Source of the DNA: Alloalcanivorax mobilis
Lineage (GTDB): Bacteria > Pseudomonadota > Gammaproteobacteria > Pseudomonadales > Alcanivoracaceae
Direction: 5' to 3'
Length of the DNA stretch: 64,000 nucleotides
Assembly (NCBI RefSeq): GCF_002864685.1
Contig: NZ_NMQZ01000001.1
Span: 186,001-250,000, forward strand
How positions within the stretch are numbered: the first letter of the stretch is position 1; the number at the start of each line of letters is the position of its first letter. The notes beneath the pieces are model-generated. The model saw nothing but the letters and a program-made list of their open reading frames with translations. It did not search any database and was not told where the DNA came from. A program made the translations under genes and the position numbers. This document shows positions 8,194 to 17,372 of this stretch, piece after piece.

Positions 8194-9225
8194 ATGGGGG
8201 AAAGCCAGGGTGACCCGACGCACTACAGGGATCGCTTTCAGCGCCGTCTTTTGCTGAAAACCCTGATGATCACCACGGCGCTCTCCGGGGTGCTGTTCTG
8301 TGTCATCAACCTGCAGCGTGGCGTTTATTTGCTCGGCGGCCTGGAACTGCTGGCGTCTTTTTTCTCATTGATCTTGCTGTGGGTGATCGGCCGCACCCGG
8401 CGGCTGCGGTTCTGGACGCTGGTCTATCTGCTGCCCTTCCTGAGCCTGATGATGCTGGCCATGGCTTTGCCCAGGACGCTGCCCACGGTGTTCCTCTGGG
8501 CCTATATCATTCCGGTGCTCAGCCACCTGCTGCTGGGCCGCCATCTGGGGTTGCTGGTGGCGTCGTTCTATATGCTCACGGCGCTGGTGATTTTCTTAAC
8601 CAAATACGCGGGCAACCCGGATTTTATCAATACCGTTACGATGGCCAATATTCTGATCTCCGGGGTAGCCACGCTGGCGTTCACCCATGCCTATGAACGG
8701 GGCAGTGAACTGACCCGGGTGGACCTGATGAGGCTGGCCTCCACGGACCCGCTGACCGGGCTGGCCAATTTGTATCGCTTTCGCGAAACCTTTGAATACG
8801 AGAAAACCCGGGCGATCCGGCTGGGCGCGCCGTTGTCCCTGCTGGTGCTGGACCTGGACTGGTTCAAGCGCATCAACGACACCCAGGGCCATCAGGTCGG
8901 TGACCGGGTGTTGATCCATGTGGCCGCGCTGTTGCGCCGGCGGCTGCGCGCCACTGACCTGGCCTGCCGGGTAGGGGGCGAGGAATTCACCGTGTTGCTG
9001 CCGGACACCGGCCTGCGGGAGGCCGGTGTCGTGGCGGAAAAACTGCGTGGCCTGATCGCCTCGGAAGCGTATCGGCAAGGCGACATCCGCGTGCCGATGA
9101 CCTGCAGCATCGGCGTGGCGCAATGGCAGGGTGGCAATGAAACCCTGGACGCGCTCTACCGGGTCGCCGACGCGCGCCTGTACAGCGCCAAGCAATCCGG
9201 GCGCAATGCGGTCGTCAGCGGCTGA
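8194..9225 (+). CDS. Membrane-bound diguanylate cyclase (GGDEF protein)
   Basis: This is likely to make cyclic di-GMP from two GTP. From the ATG at 8194 the product is 343 residues, with about five or six hydrophobic segments at residues 24-170 and then a GGDEF domain to the end. The active-site motif GGEEF is at 261-265. RATD at 252-255, five residues before it, matches the RxxD product-inhibition site, so feedback control is expected. I chose 8194 because GAGAGG lies 6 bp upstream. An in-frame ATG at 8158 and open codons back to 7987 are less convincing, and the latter overlap the hairpin. The membrane sensor part is not a family I recognise. Confidence 0.88.
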   Translation: MGESQGDPTHYRDRFQRRLLLKTLMITTALSGVLFCVINLQRGVYLLGGLELLASFFSLILLWVIGRTRRLRFWTLVYLLPFLSLMMLAMALPRTLPTVFLWAYIIPVLSHLLLGRHLGLLVASFYMLTALVIFLTKYAGNPDFINTVTMANILISGVATLAFTHAYERGSELTRVDLMRLASTDPLTGLANLYRFRETFEYEKTRAIRLGAPLSLLVLDLDWFKRINDTQGHQVGDRVLIHVAALLRRRLRATDLACRVGGEEFTVLLPDTGLREAGVVAEKLRGLIASEAYRQGDIRVPMTCSIGVAQWQGGNETLDALYRVADARLYSAKQSGRNAVVSG

Positions 9226-9228
9226 GCG

Positions 9229-10485
9229 TCACGACCAGAGCTGTTCGAAAAGCGTCGCCAGCCGGTTCTTTTCCTGGTCGATCGCCAGGCCGTCCCGGGC
9301 ATACTGTAAGGCGTGGCTCGCTTGTGCCTGGCAGCAGGGTAGAAAGGTCGGACCGCCGTTTCTGGCCAGCACGGCCAGGGATTTCTGCAGGCGAACCTGC
9401 ACCTCAAGCAGGCTGGCGCCGTCGCGGGCAATGGGCGAAAACACATCGTCGAACAGATCTTCCAGGCGCACCGCCGGCACCCGCACTCGCGGGTAGGGTG
9501 GTTCGGGCTCGGTCGGTTCCCCGTCAGGCACCCACGCCAGCAGTACGCGCACAGCCCGGCCCAGCACATCAATGGCGGTGCCCGGGTCGTTGACCGCCGG
9601 CGACAAGGCCCGGGAAGCGATCTCCGCCATCACCGATAGGCCGAACCGGGGGTCCTGATCGAAGGATCGTTCGCGGCCGAGGGTAAATGCCCCCAGCGCC
9701 TGTTCGACGTGTTCATCGTCGCTGTCCCCCAGCAGCCAGGCCAGAGGTCGGCTCGGATCGACAAAATTCCCCGGCAGGCAGGCGACCCAGATTTCTCCGT
9801 CGAACGCTTTGGCGCAGTGTGCCAGCGCCGCCACATCCAGGTGCTGCACGTAACCCACCCGGGGAGGCAGCACCGGCCTGGCTTCCGGTGGAGGCCGGGC
9901 GTCCGCGGGCAGAGGCAGCCCGCCCAGACAGGGGTTGTCCATGCGCCGGCGGCTGGCGGTGAGCGCCGCATCCTCGACGCGCTCAGTGGTCTCGCCGACA
10001 CGGCCGAACCGGGATAAATGATCGATCCAGCGCAGAATGGTGACCACGATCAGGATAATCACCGCCACCGTCACCGCGAACAAAAGCAGCCGGCCGGCTT
10101 CACCATAAATACCGGTGCTCAATGCCACGATGCCCACCAGGCTGAACAGAAAAGTGCCGATGAAGGTGGAAAGCACATTCTGGGTGGTGGTGTCCTGCAT
10201 CAGCAGCCGGGTGGCGCGAGGCGTCACATTGGAGGTGGCCGCGCTGTAGGCGGAGACCATGACGCTGAGTGAAAAGGTAGTGACCGCCAGCATGCTGGAA
10301 GCGAGAATGTTGAGAATGCTTCCCACCGAGTCGGCGCCGATGGCCACCGGCAAATCGGCTGGCAGAATGCGTTGGGCGAGAATCGCCAGAAGAGCGCTGG
10401 CCACCGCCAGGACCGCGAACAGTGAAGCCCGCAGCCACAGTTGCCGGGACAGTTGTGACAGCAGCCACTGCCATTTTGAAATCAT
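9229..10485 (-). CDS. DUF2254 family membrane protein
   Basis: This is a 418-residue member of the DUF2254 family, whose function is unknown. Four hydrophobic segments are visible in the first 160 residues (about 18-38, 58-82, 105-125, 133-152). A soluble C-terminal region follows with a conserved-looking SPAVNDPGTAIDVLGR stretch at about 290-305. It converges on the diguanylate cyclase with only 3 bp between the two stop codons. The upstream gap of 229 bp to fumC is the divergent promoter region. Confidence 0.85.
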   Translation of the reverse strand: MISKWQWLLSQLSRQLWLRASLFAVLAVASALLAILAQRILPADLPVAIGADSVGSILNILASSMLAVTTFSLSVMVSAYSAATSNVTPRATRLLMQDTTTQNVLSTFIGTFLFSLVGIVALSTGIYGEAGRLLLFAVTVAVIILIVVTILRWIDHLSRFGRVGETTERVEDAALTASRRRMDNPCLGGLPLPADARPPPEARPVLPPRVGYVQHLDVAALAHCAKAFDGEIWVACLPGNFVDPSRPLAWLLGDSDDEHVEQALGAFTLGRERSFDQDPRFGLSVMAEIASRALSPAVNDPGTAIDVLGRAVRVLLAWVPDGEPTEPEPPYPRVRVPAVRLEDLFDDVFSPIARDGASLLEVQVRLQKSLAVLARNGGPTFLPCCQAQASHALQYARDGLAIDQEKNRLATLFEQLWS

Positions 10486-10714
10486 TCGCCGTGCGCTCCC
10501 CGATTTATCCTGATCACCGCAGGATACCGGATTGGCGCCCCTTCGAAAGCCTGGACATCGGTAGACGTCGCGGCCGGACCAACCTTCTGGCGTTTACCGG
10601 GTTGTCCGCCGGCCCGGTATTGAATCACTCTATCGGTAAGATGCGCGGTGCGTCGCTGGACGGTGGCCCGGGCCTTATCGATACTGATTGCCACCCACGT
10701 TAATGGAGACTCCG

Positions 10715-12082
10715 ATGAGCGAGATGCGAGTGGAAAAGGATTCCCTGGGCGAAGTCGAGGTTCCGGTGGAAGCCCGCTGGGGCGCCCAGACGCAGAGGGC
10801 GGTGAATAACTTTCCGATCAGCGGCCGCGGCCTGCCTGCCCGGTTTATTCAGGCGCTGGTAAGCCTTAAGCGTTGCGCCGCCCAGGCCAACGCCGACCTC
10901 GGTGAACTGGACGAAGAGAAGAGGGCGGCGATTGTCGGCGCCTGCAACAATCTGCTTGATGGCAATCACCTGGATCAGTTTCCGGTGGACATCTTCCAGA
11001 CCGGATCGGGCACCAGCACCAACATGAACGTCAACGAGGTGATTGCCCATCTGTGCCAGGAAGCGGGTGTGCAGGTGCACCCCAACGACGACGTCAATCT
11101 TGGCCAGAGCAGCAACGACACCATTCCCACCGCCATTCACGTGGCGTCGGTGACGGCGGTGACCGACCAGCTGCTGCCCGATCTGGAGCATTTGATCGCG
11201 ACTCTCGGCCTGCGCGCCCGCGAAGGGCGGGAAATCGTGAAAACCGGCCGCACCCATCTGATGGATGCCATGCCGGTGACCGTGGAGCAGGAACTGCGCA
11301 CCTGGGTGTTGCAGTTGCAGAACGCCAGCCAGCGGCTGGCCCGGGCCCGCGATGACCTGCACGCCTTGCCCCAGGGCGGCACCGCGGTGGGCACCGGCAT
11401 CAATGCGCACCCGCAGTTCGCCGCGCGGTTCGCGGCCACCCTGGCGGACGAAAGCGGCCACCCCTACACGGCGCTGCCGTTCCCCGCCGTCGCGCAGAGC
11501 GCGGTGGACGCGCCGCTGGCGTTGTCGGGGGCGCTGCGCGGTCTGGCGGTGGTGCTGATGAAAATCAGCAACGATCTGCGCTGGATGAATTCCGGCCCGA
11601 TTCATGGTCTGGCGGAATTGCAATTGCCGGCCACTCAGCCCGGTTCATCGATCATGCCCGGCAAGGTCAATCCGGTGATCTGCGAATCCGCCACCATGGT
11701 GGCGGCCCAGGTGATCGGCCTTGATCAGGCCAACACGGTGGCGGCGCAAAGTGGCAATTTCCAGCTCAACGTGATGTTGCCGCTGGTCGCCACCAACCTG
11801 TTGGACATGACCGGCTGGCTGGCCAACAGCTGCCGCAACCTGGCCGACCAGGCGATAGAAGGCATGACCTGGAATCAAGAGCATCTCGCCGAAGGCGTTG
11901 GTAAGAACCCGATTCTGGTCACCGCCCTGAACCCGGTGATTGGCTATGAGAAAGCCTCCGCGATCGCCAAGGAAGCGTTCAAGACCGGCCAGCCGGTGAT
12001 TGACGTCGCCGAGCAGCGCACTGATCTGGGGCGCGATGAACTGGAGCGGTTGCTCGATCCTCTGAAGCTCACCGGGCCCTGA
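10715..12082 (+). CDS. fumC: Class II fumarate hydratase
   Basis: This iron-independent fumarase interconverts fumarate and malate in the TCA cycle. The 455-residue product carries the family signature GSSIMPGKVNPV at about 309-320, the TGSGTSTNMNVNEV motif at about 94-107 and a THLMDAMPVT segment around residue 180. The start at 10715 is preceded by a GGAG with good spacing; in-frame ATG codons at 10688 and 10703 are less likely. It stands alone, divergent from the DUF2254 gene. Confidence 0.95.
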   Translation: MSEMRVEKDSLGEVEVPVEARWGAQTQRAVNNFPISGRGLPARFIQALVSLKRCAAQANADLGELDEEKRAAIVGACNNLLDGNHLDQFPVDIFQTGSGTSTNMNVNEVIAHLCQEAGVQVHPNDDVNLGQSSNDTIPTAIHVASVTAVTDQLLPDLEHLIATLGLRAREGREIVKTGRTHLMDAMPVTVEQELRTWVLQLQNASQRLARARDDLHALPQGGTAVGTGINAHPQFAARFAATLADESGHPYTALPFPAVAQSAVDAPLALSGALRGLAVVLMKISNDLRWMNSGPIHGLAELQLPATQPGSSIMPGKVNPVICESATMVAAQVIGLDQANTVAAQSGNFQLNVMLPLVATNLLDMTGWLANSCRNLADQAIEGMTWNQEHLAEGVGKNPILVTALNPVIGYEKASAIAKEAFKTGQPVIDVAEQRTDLGRDELERLLDPLKLTGP

Positions 12083-12231
12083 CGCCAGGTGCCAGTAAAC
12101 AGCGCGACCGGCCGGTTCCGGAGATGACGAACGCGCCGTGCTGTGCGAGTCTTTGCCACCGAATTATTCATGTCCCCGGTGTTTTTAGGCTCGCAGCGGA
12201 GGACATTACAACAAGGTGACGGAGATCCATC

Positions 12232-13866
12232 ATGAGTAAAGACCTGACCATCAAGCGCACCGCCGAAGCGGTGGAATCGCCACTGCTCATCAACGCCATT
12301 CTGGAAGCCGGCGTGCGTGGTGCTCCAGGCCAGGAGATCGTTTACGCCGACCGCCGGCGCATGACCTATCGTGATTTGAACGAGCGCGTGCACCGTCTGG
12401 CCGGGGCCCTGGCCGGGCTGGGTGTGAAGCCGGGTGACACCGTGGCGGTGATGGATTGGGACAGCAACCGTTACCTGGAAGCGTTCTTCGCCATTCCGAT
12501 GATGGGCGCGGTGCTGCACACCGTGAACGTGCGTCTCAGCCCGGAACAGATTCTCTACACCCTGAATCACGCCGAAGACGATGTGATTCTGGTGAACCGC
12601 GAGTTTCTGCCGGTGCTGGAAGAACTCAAGGACCGCGTCGAGACGGTCAAACACTACGTTCTGCTGGACGACGAAGACGGCGAGGCGAGCAGCTCCCTGG
12701 CGCTGGCCGGTGAGTACGAGGCGTTGCTGGCCAAGGCGCCGGAAACATTCGACTTTCCGCTGCTGGATGAAAACACCCGCGCCACCACCTTCTACACCAC
12801 CGGCACCACCGGCTTGCCCAAGGGCGTGTACTTTTCCCACAAGCAACTGGTGGTTCATACCTTCGCCGCGCGCTCCATGCTTTCCGGTACCGGTCATGGC
12901 CGGATGAACCAGGGCGATGTCTACATGCCGATCACGCCGATGTTCCACGTGCACGCCTGGGGCGTGCCTTACGTGGCCACATTGCTGGGCGTGAAGCAGG
13001 TTTACCCGGGCCGTTATGTGCCGGAAACCCTTCTCAAGCTGCTGGTCACCGAAAAGGTCACGTTCTCGCACTGCGTGCCCACTATTATCCAGATGCTGTT
13101 GCAGGCGGAAGCCGCCAAGAGCCTGGATCTGAGTAACTGGAAGGTGATCATCGGCGGTTCCGCGCTGCCCAAGTCGCTGGCCAAGGCGGCGCTGGCGCGC
13201 GGCATTGATATCTATGCCGGCTACGGCATGAGTGAGACCTGCCCGTTTATTTCCGTGGCGTTGTTGCCCCCCGAGCTGGAAGACGCCGACCTGGAAACCC
13301 AGGCGGAATATCGCAGCCGCACCGGCCGGCCGGCGCCCATGGTGGAAATGCGCATCGTCGATGCCGACATGAACGAACTCCCCCACGATGGCAAAACCCA
13401 GGGTGAACTGGTGCTGCGCGCGCCGTGGCTGACGCAGGGGTACCTGAAGGATAAAGACAACTCCGAAGCACTGTGGAAAGGGGGCTGGATGCACACCGGC
13501 GATATCGGTGTGATTGACGGCGACGGCTGGCTGAAAATCACCGACCGCATCAAGGATGTGATCAAAACCGGCGGTGAGTGGGTGTCCTCTCTGGATCTGG
13601 AGAGCCTGATTCTGCAACACGAAGGTGTGGGCGAATGCGCGGTGGTGGGTGTGCCCGACCCGAAATGGGGCGAGCGGCCGGTGGCGCTGGTGGTGAAGAG
13701 CGGTCAGGTCGACGAGCAGTCGATCAAGGATCTGATTACCGGCTACGCGGACAAGGGCGAAATCAGCCGCTACGGCATTCCCGACCGGGTCGTGTTCGTG
13801 GATGAATTGCCGCGCACCTCGGTGGGCAAGCTGGACAAGAAAAAGATGCGCGCCGAAATGGTGTAA
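12232..13866 (+). CDS. AMP-dependent fatty-acyl-CoA synthetase, AlkK-like
   Basis: This is likely to activate medium- or long-chain fatty acids to acyl-CoA. The 544-residue protein has the adenylate-forming P-loop TTGTTGLPKG at about 188-197, MFHVHAWG at about 239-246 and the C-terminal catalytic lysine region SVGKLDKKKMRAE. The overall sequence resembles, from memory, AlkK, the medium-chain synthetase of alkane-degrading Pseudomonas. That would suit an alkane user, but substrate chain length cannot be read from the sequence. The ATG at 12232 is preceded by GGAG at suitable distance. An inverted repeat at 13885-13920 may end the transcript. Confidence 0.9.
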   Translation: MSKDLTIKRTAEAVESPLLINAILEAGVRGAPGQEIVYADRRRMTYRDLNERVHRLAGALAGLGVKPGDTVAVMDWDSNRYLEAFFAIPMMGAVLHTVNVRLSPEQILYTLNHAEDDVILVNREFLPVLEELKDRVETVKHYVLLDDEDGEASSSLALAGEYEALLAKAPETFDFPLLDENTRATTFYTTGTTGLPKGVYFSHKQLVVHTFAARSMLSGTGHGRMNQGDVYMPITPMFHVHAWGVPYVATLLGVKQVYPGRYVPETLLKLLVTEKVTFSHCVPTIIQMLLQAEAAKSLDLSNWKVIIGGSALPKSLAKAALARGIDIYAGYGMSETCPFISVALLPPELEDADLETQAEYRSRTGRPAPMVEMRIVDADMNELPHDGKTQGELVLRAPWLTQGYLKDKDNSEALWKGGWMHTGDIGVIDGDGWLKITDRIKDVIKTGGEWVSSLDLESLILQHEGVGECAVVGVPDPKWGERPVALVVKSGQVDEQSIKDLITGYADKGEISRYGIPDRVVFVDELPRTSVGKLDKKKMRAEMV

Positions 13867-14183
13867 CGCCAAGGGTCGGTTTCAACCGGGTAAGCGGCGG
13901 ATACCGGCCGTTTACCCGGTGCGGTTGATGGGCGATGGGGCGCACGCCAGACCTCCGACCAGTCTTGCGCGGGCGTGGCGGCAACGCGCCTTTTTACGTG
14001 CCCGGGCTGTTTTTCCACCGCCGCCGCGTTATCTTCACTCACCCATACGCAAAACGGTGTAACCTTCCGCGACCGGGACGCCAATCTGGTGGTCCATTGG
14101 CCCATGCCGCTGACCAACCCCACATTCAGCCTGTCCGGAGCGCTCCGGCGCACTCATAACGTCTGATCAATTTTGGAGAGAAC
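13867..14183. other. Intergenic region with a 9-bp inverted repeat
   Basis: This 317-bp gap carries an inverted repeat ACCGGGTAA (13885-13893) and its complement (13912-13920) shortly after the acyl-CoA synthetase stop. It could be a terminator hairpin without a T tract. Short open frames in the rest lack start signals and coding features. It presumably holds the promoter for the adaptor gene, but no clear hexamers are seen. Confidence 0.5.
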
Positions 14184-15281
14184 ATGCGGCGAGTGATCGC
14201 AAGCCTGGCGGTGGTGATGGCAGTCGCCCTGGTGCTGTGGTGGGGGCTTGTTGGCAACGCGGACATCTCGGATGCGAGACCCGACGGCGCGCCGCCGGTT
14301 GCCGCCGTAACGGTCATGACGCTGGCCGCGGGGCCGGTGAGCCGCGAGGTGAACGTACCCGGCACCGCCCGCGCCAGCCGTGCGGTGATTTTGCTCACCG
14401 AGGTGGGAGGCCGGGTTGAAAAGATTCACTTTAAAGAAGCGCAGGTGGTGAACGCCGGTGATGCTTTGGTGACGCTGGACAGCCACGATGCGCGCGCCGA
14501 GCTGGAAGCGGCGCGCGTTGCCCATCAAAAGGCCCTGTCCGATTACCAAAGCGCCTATCGGGAATCGCTCAGCGCCGGCCCCTCGTCGTCGCCGGCGCTG
14601 GCCGCGCTCAAGCGCGCCAGTGAGGACGCTCTGGCGCTGGTGGAATCAAGCCGCGCCGCTCTGGACAACCACGACATCCGCGCGCCGTTCGATGGCGTGC
14701 TCGGATTGCGCCAAATCAAACAAGGCGAGTTACTGAGCGCGGGCAGCGCGATTACCTCCCTGGACAGCATTCGTAACCTGGACATCATTTTTCAGTTGCC
14801 GGGTCACTATCTGGCCTCTTTGCATCCGGGCCTGCCGGCGCGGGTCACCAGCGACAAACAACCTGGCCGGGTTTTTCCCGCCACCCTGACTTTGATGGGG
14901 CCCCAGGGCAACGCCGGTGAGCGTAACCTGACGGTGAAAGCGCGGCTGGATAATGCGGATGGGCGGCTGCGTCCTGGAGAAACCTTGCAGGTGGCCGTGC
15001 AGCTGGAACAGGCGGAAGTGTTGATGATTCCGGTCACGGCGGTGGTCACCGATGGCGAAGCCAATTATGTATTCACGGTGATTAAGGATCTGGCGCAAAA
15101 GCGCGCGGTCTCCCTGGGTTCCGCTTACCAGGGCTGGGTGGAAATCCTCGCCGGGCTTAAGCAGGGTGATCAGGTGATTGTCAGTGGTCACGATGCGTTG
15201 ACCAGCGGTACGCCGGTGCAGGTGATCGGACATCAGGAGGGATTTGTCGACGAACCGCCCACCTCAGGGCAGCCGGCCTGA
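14184..15281 (+). CDS. RND efflux periplasmic adaptor subunit (membrane fusion protein), orphan
   Basis: This is a member of the HlyD/AcrA adaptor family, which links an inner-membrane RND pump to an outer-membrane channel. The 365-residue protein has an N-terminal signal/anchor (residues about 5-24) and two lipoyl half-motifs, around VGGRVEKIHFKEAQVVNAGD and DIRAPFDGVLGLRQIKQGE. A short coiled coil lies between them, followed by a beta-barrel and membrane-proximal domain. GGAGAG precedes the ATG at 14184. No RND transporter follows: the next gene, 2 bp downstream, encodes a metallopeptidase. The pump must be elsewhere or be shared. Confidence 0.88.
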   Translation: MRRVIASLAVVMAVALVLWWGLVGNADISDARPDGAPPVAAVTVMTLAAGPVSREVNVPGTARASRAVILLTEVGGRVEKIHFKEAQVVNAGDALVTLDSHDARAELEAARVAHQKALSDYQSAYRESLSAGPSSSPALAALKRASEDALALVESSRAALDNHDIRAPFDGVLGLRQIKQGELLSAGSAITSLDSIRNLDIIFQLPGHYLASLHPGLPARVTSDKQPGRVFPATLTLMGPQGNAGERNLTVKARLDNADGRLRPGETLQVAVQLEQAEVLMIPVTAVVTDGEANYVFTVIKDLAQKRAVSLGSAYQGWVEILAGLKQGDQVIVSGHDALTSGTPVQVIGHQEGFVDEPPTSGQPA

Positions 15282-15283
15282 TC

Positions 15284-15958
15284 GTGGCGGCGCTGGATTA
15301 TGAACTGGTCCGCTCGCGCCGGCGTACCCTGGAGGTGCGGGTGTTCGCCGATGGCCGGGTGCAGGTACGCGCTCCCCTGCGGCTCGCCCGCCACCGGGTG
15401 GAAGCTTTTGTCGACGAACGGCGGATCTGGATCCATGACCAGCAACGTAAGGCCGCCTCCCGCCCGCGTCCGCGCTGGCGGCACGGCGACCCCTGCCGGT
15501 ATCTGGGCGAGACCCTGCTGCTGAATGTGGATTACGGTGCCCGCGTGCGGGTATCTAGCCATCAGAACGAATTGTGCGTGCTGGTGCCCGAACCCGATGA
15601 CGAAGACCAGGTTTGCGAGGCGGTGCACGCCTGGTGGCGCCGGCTTGCCCGGCAGCAGTTTCAGAACAGCATCGAGCGCCAGTTTTTCTGGTTCGCCGAG
15701 CGCGGCCACCGCCTGCCGGTGCTGCGCGTGAAACGCATGCGCACACGTTGGGGCTCGTTGTCCGCGCGCGGTTACATCAACCTGAACCTGGCGCTGATGG
15801 CGTTCGCGCCGGACGTGATCGATTACGTGGTGATGCATGAGCTGTGTCATTTGGAGTTCATGCACCATGGCCCGCAATTCCACGCCCTGATGGACCGGCG
15901 CATGCCGGATTGGCGTGCCCGTAAGCGGCGGCTGGAAGAGCCCGAAACCGGCGCATGA
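15284..15958 (+). CDS. YgjP-like M48 family metallopeptidase (DUF45)
   Basis: This is a 224-residue predicted zinc metallopeptidase of the YgjP/DUF45 type. It carries the HELCH zinc motif near residue 186 and a third ligand candidate in HHGPQFHALM at about 194-203. The family also has the conserved KRMRTRWGS segment seen at about 150. The start is GTG at 15284, only 2 bp after the adaptor stop, so the two genes are translationally close. Its substrate is unknown. Confidence 0.88.
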   Translation: MAALDYELVRSRRRTLEVRVFADGRVQVRAPLRLARHRVEAFVDERRIWIHDQQRKAASRPRPRWRHGDPCRYLGETLLLNVDYGARVRVSSHQNELCVLVPEPDDEDQVCEAVHAWWRRLARQQFQNSIERQFFWFAERGHRLPVLRVKRMRTRWGSLSARGYINLNLALMAFAPDVIDYVVMHELCHLEFMHHGPQFHALMDRRMPDWRARKRRLEEPETGA

Positions 15959-16028
15959 ACATCGATTTTTTACGCTTTTTAAAGCGGCGATAACTTGATA
16001 TTCACCCTGGCCCCGTTATCCATGGGGC

Positions 16029-17366
16029 ATGGATATCAACGCAGTGATTCAACGTCTCGAACAGCGCGACCCCCACGACACTCACTTTCGCCAGGCGGCT
16101 AAAGGTCTGCTCGGCAGCCTAGACGGTTATCTCAAGGACCATCCCGAGATCGCCGATTCCGCTCTTCTGGAACGCTTATTGGAGCCGGAGCGCACGGTGA
16201 TCTTCCGCGTGACCTGGGTCGACGATCACGGTGCTACCCGGGTTAACCGCGGTTACCGGGTACAGATGAACGGAGCGCTGGGGCCCTATAAAGGCGGTTT
16301 GCGTTTTCATCCCTCCGTCAACCTGGACATTCTGCGGTTTCTGGCCCTGGAACAAACCATTAAGAACGCTCTCACCGGGCTGCCTTTGGGCGCCGGTAAA
16401 GGCGGCTCGGACTTTGATCCCAAAGGACGCAGCGACGGGGAAATCATGCGGTTCTGCCAGGCGTTCATGAGCGAACTGTACCGCCATATCGGCCCGGACA
16501 TTGATGTACCCGCCGGTGATATGGGCGTGGGGACACGGGAGGTGGGTTACCTGTTTGGTATGTATCGAAAGCTCAGTGGCACCTTCAGCGGCACGCTGAC
16601 CGGTAAGGGCCCCACCTTCGGGGGCAGTGCGCTGCGCCCCGAAGCCACCGGCTATGGCTTGGTGTATTTCGCCCAGCAGGCGCTCCGCTGTCAGGACGAC
16701 ACGCTGGAGGGCAAGGCGGTGGCGGTTTCCGGCGCCGGCAGTGTGGCCCGGCATGCGGCTTTAAAAGCCATTGAGATGGGCGCGCGGGTGGTAACACTGT
16801 CCGATTCGCGCGGGCTGATTCACCGGCAGCAGGGCTTTGACGCCGAGCAGGTCGGCGAACTGGCGCGGATCAAGGCGAACGGTGGCGGCGTGGCGGATCT
16901 GGCCGGGCAGGCAACCGGGGTGAGTTACCACGAAAACGAAAAACCCTGGGCCCGGGCCTGTGACGTTGCCTTGCCGTGCGCCACCCAGAATGAGCTTGAT
17001 CAGCACGACGCCCGCGCCCTGGTGAAGGGCGGCTGCCGGTGGCTGCTGGAAGGCGCGAACATGCCCTGTACCGCCGGCGCGGTGGCGGTGGTGCGCGAGG
17101 CGGGGCTCGGGTACGCGCCGGGTAAGGCGGCCAACGCCGGCGGCGTGGCGGTCAGTGGCCTGGAAATGAGCCAGAACAGCCTGCGGGAGTATTGGTCGGC
17201 CAGCGAGGTGGACCGCCGTTTGTACGGCCTGATGGAGAACATCCACCGCCAGTGCGTGGAACACGGCGGTGGTGATCACGGCGGCCCGCCGGACTACGAG
17301 ACCGGCGCGGCGGTGGCCGGGTTCAGTCGCGTCGCGGAAGCGATGCGCGGGCAGGGCATCCTGTAA
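16029..17366 (+). CDS. gdhA: NADP-specific glutamate dehydrogenase
   Basis: This enzyme assimilates ammonia by reductive amination of 2-oxoglutarate to glutamate. The 445-residue length matches the hexameric bacterial NADP-type enzyme. The substrate-site segment GPYKGGLRFHPSVN (about 89-102), the catalytic-lysine region LPLGAGKGGSDFDPKG (about 120-135) and PAGDMGVGTREVGYLFGMYR are all present. The ATG at 16029 gives the expected N-terminus. It converges on the GST-like gene with 6 bp between stop codons. Confidence 0.95.
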   Translation: MDINAVIQRLEQRDPHDTHFRQAAKGLLGSLDGYLKDHPEIADSALLERLLEPERTVIFRVTWVDDHGATRVNRGYRVQMNGALGPYKGGLRFHPSVNLDILRFLALEQTIKNALTGLPLGAGKGGSDFDPKGRSDGEIMRFCQAFMSELYRHIGPDIDVPAGDMGVGTREVGYLFGMYRKLSGTFSGTLTGKGPTFGGSALRPEATGYGLVYFAQQALRCQDDTLEGKAVAVSGAGSVARHAALKAIEMGARVVTLSDSRGLIHRQQGFDAEQVGELARIKANGGGVADLAGQATGVSYHENEKPWARACDVALPCATQNELDQHDARALVKGGCRWLLEGANMPCTAGAVAVVREAGLGYAPGKAANAGGVAVSGLEMSQNSLREYWSASEVDRRLYGLMENIHRQCVEHGGGDHGGPPDYETGAAVAGFSRVAEAMRGQGIL

Positions 17367-17372
17367 CGTTCT

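Noticed and set aside
12941-12952. Half parS-like sequence TGTTCCACGTG in the AlkK-like gene
   Set aside because: Only one half-site matches, and it encodes the conserved MFHVH motif of acyl-CoA synthetases.
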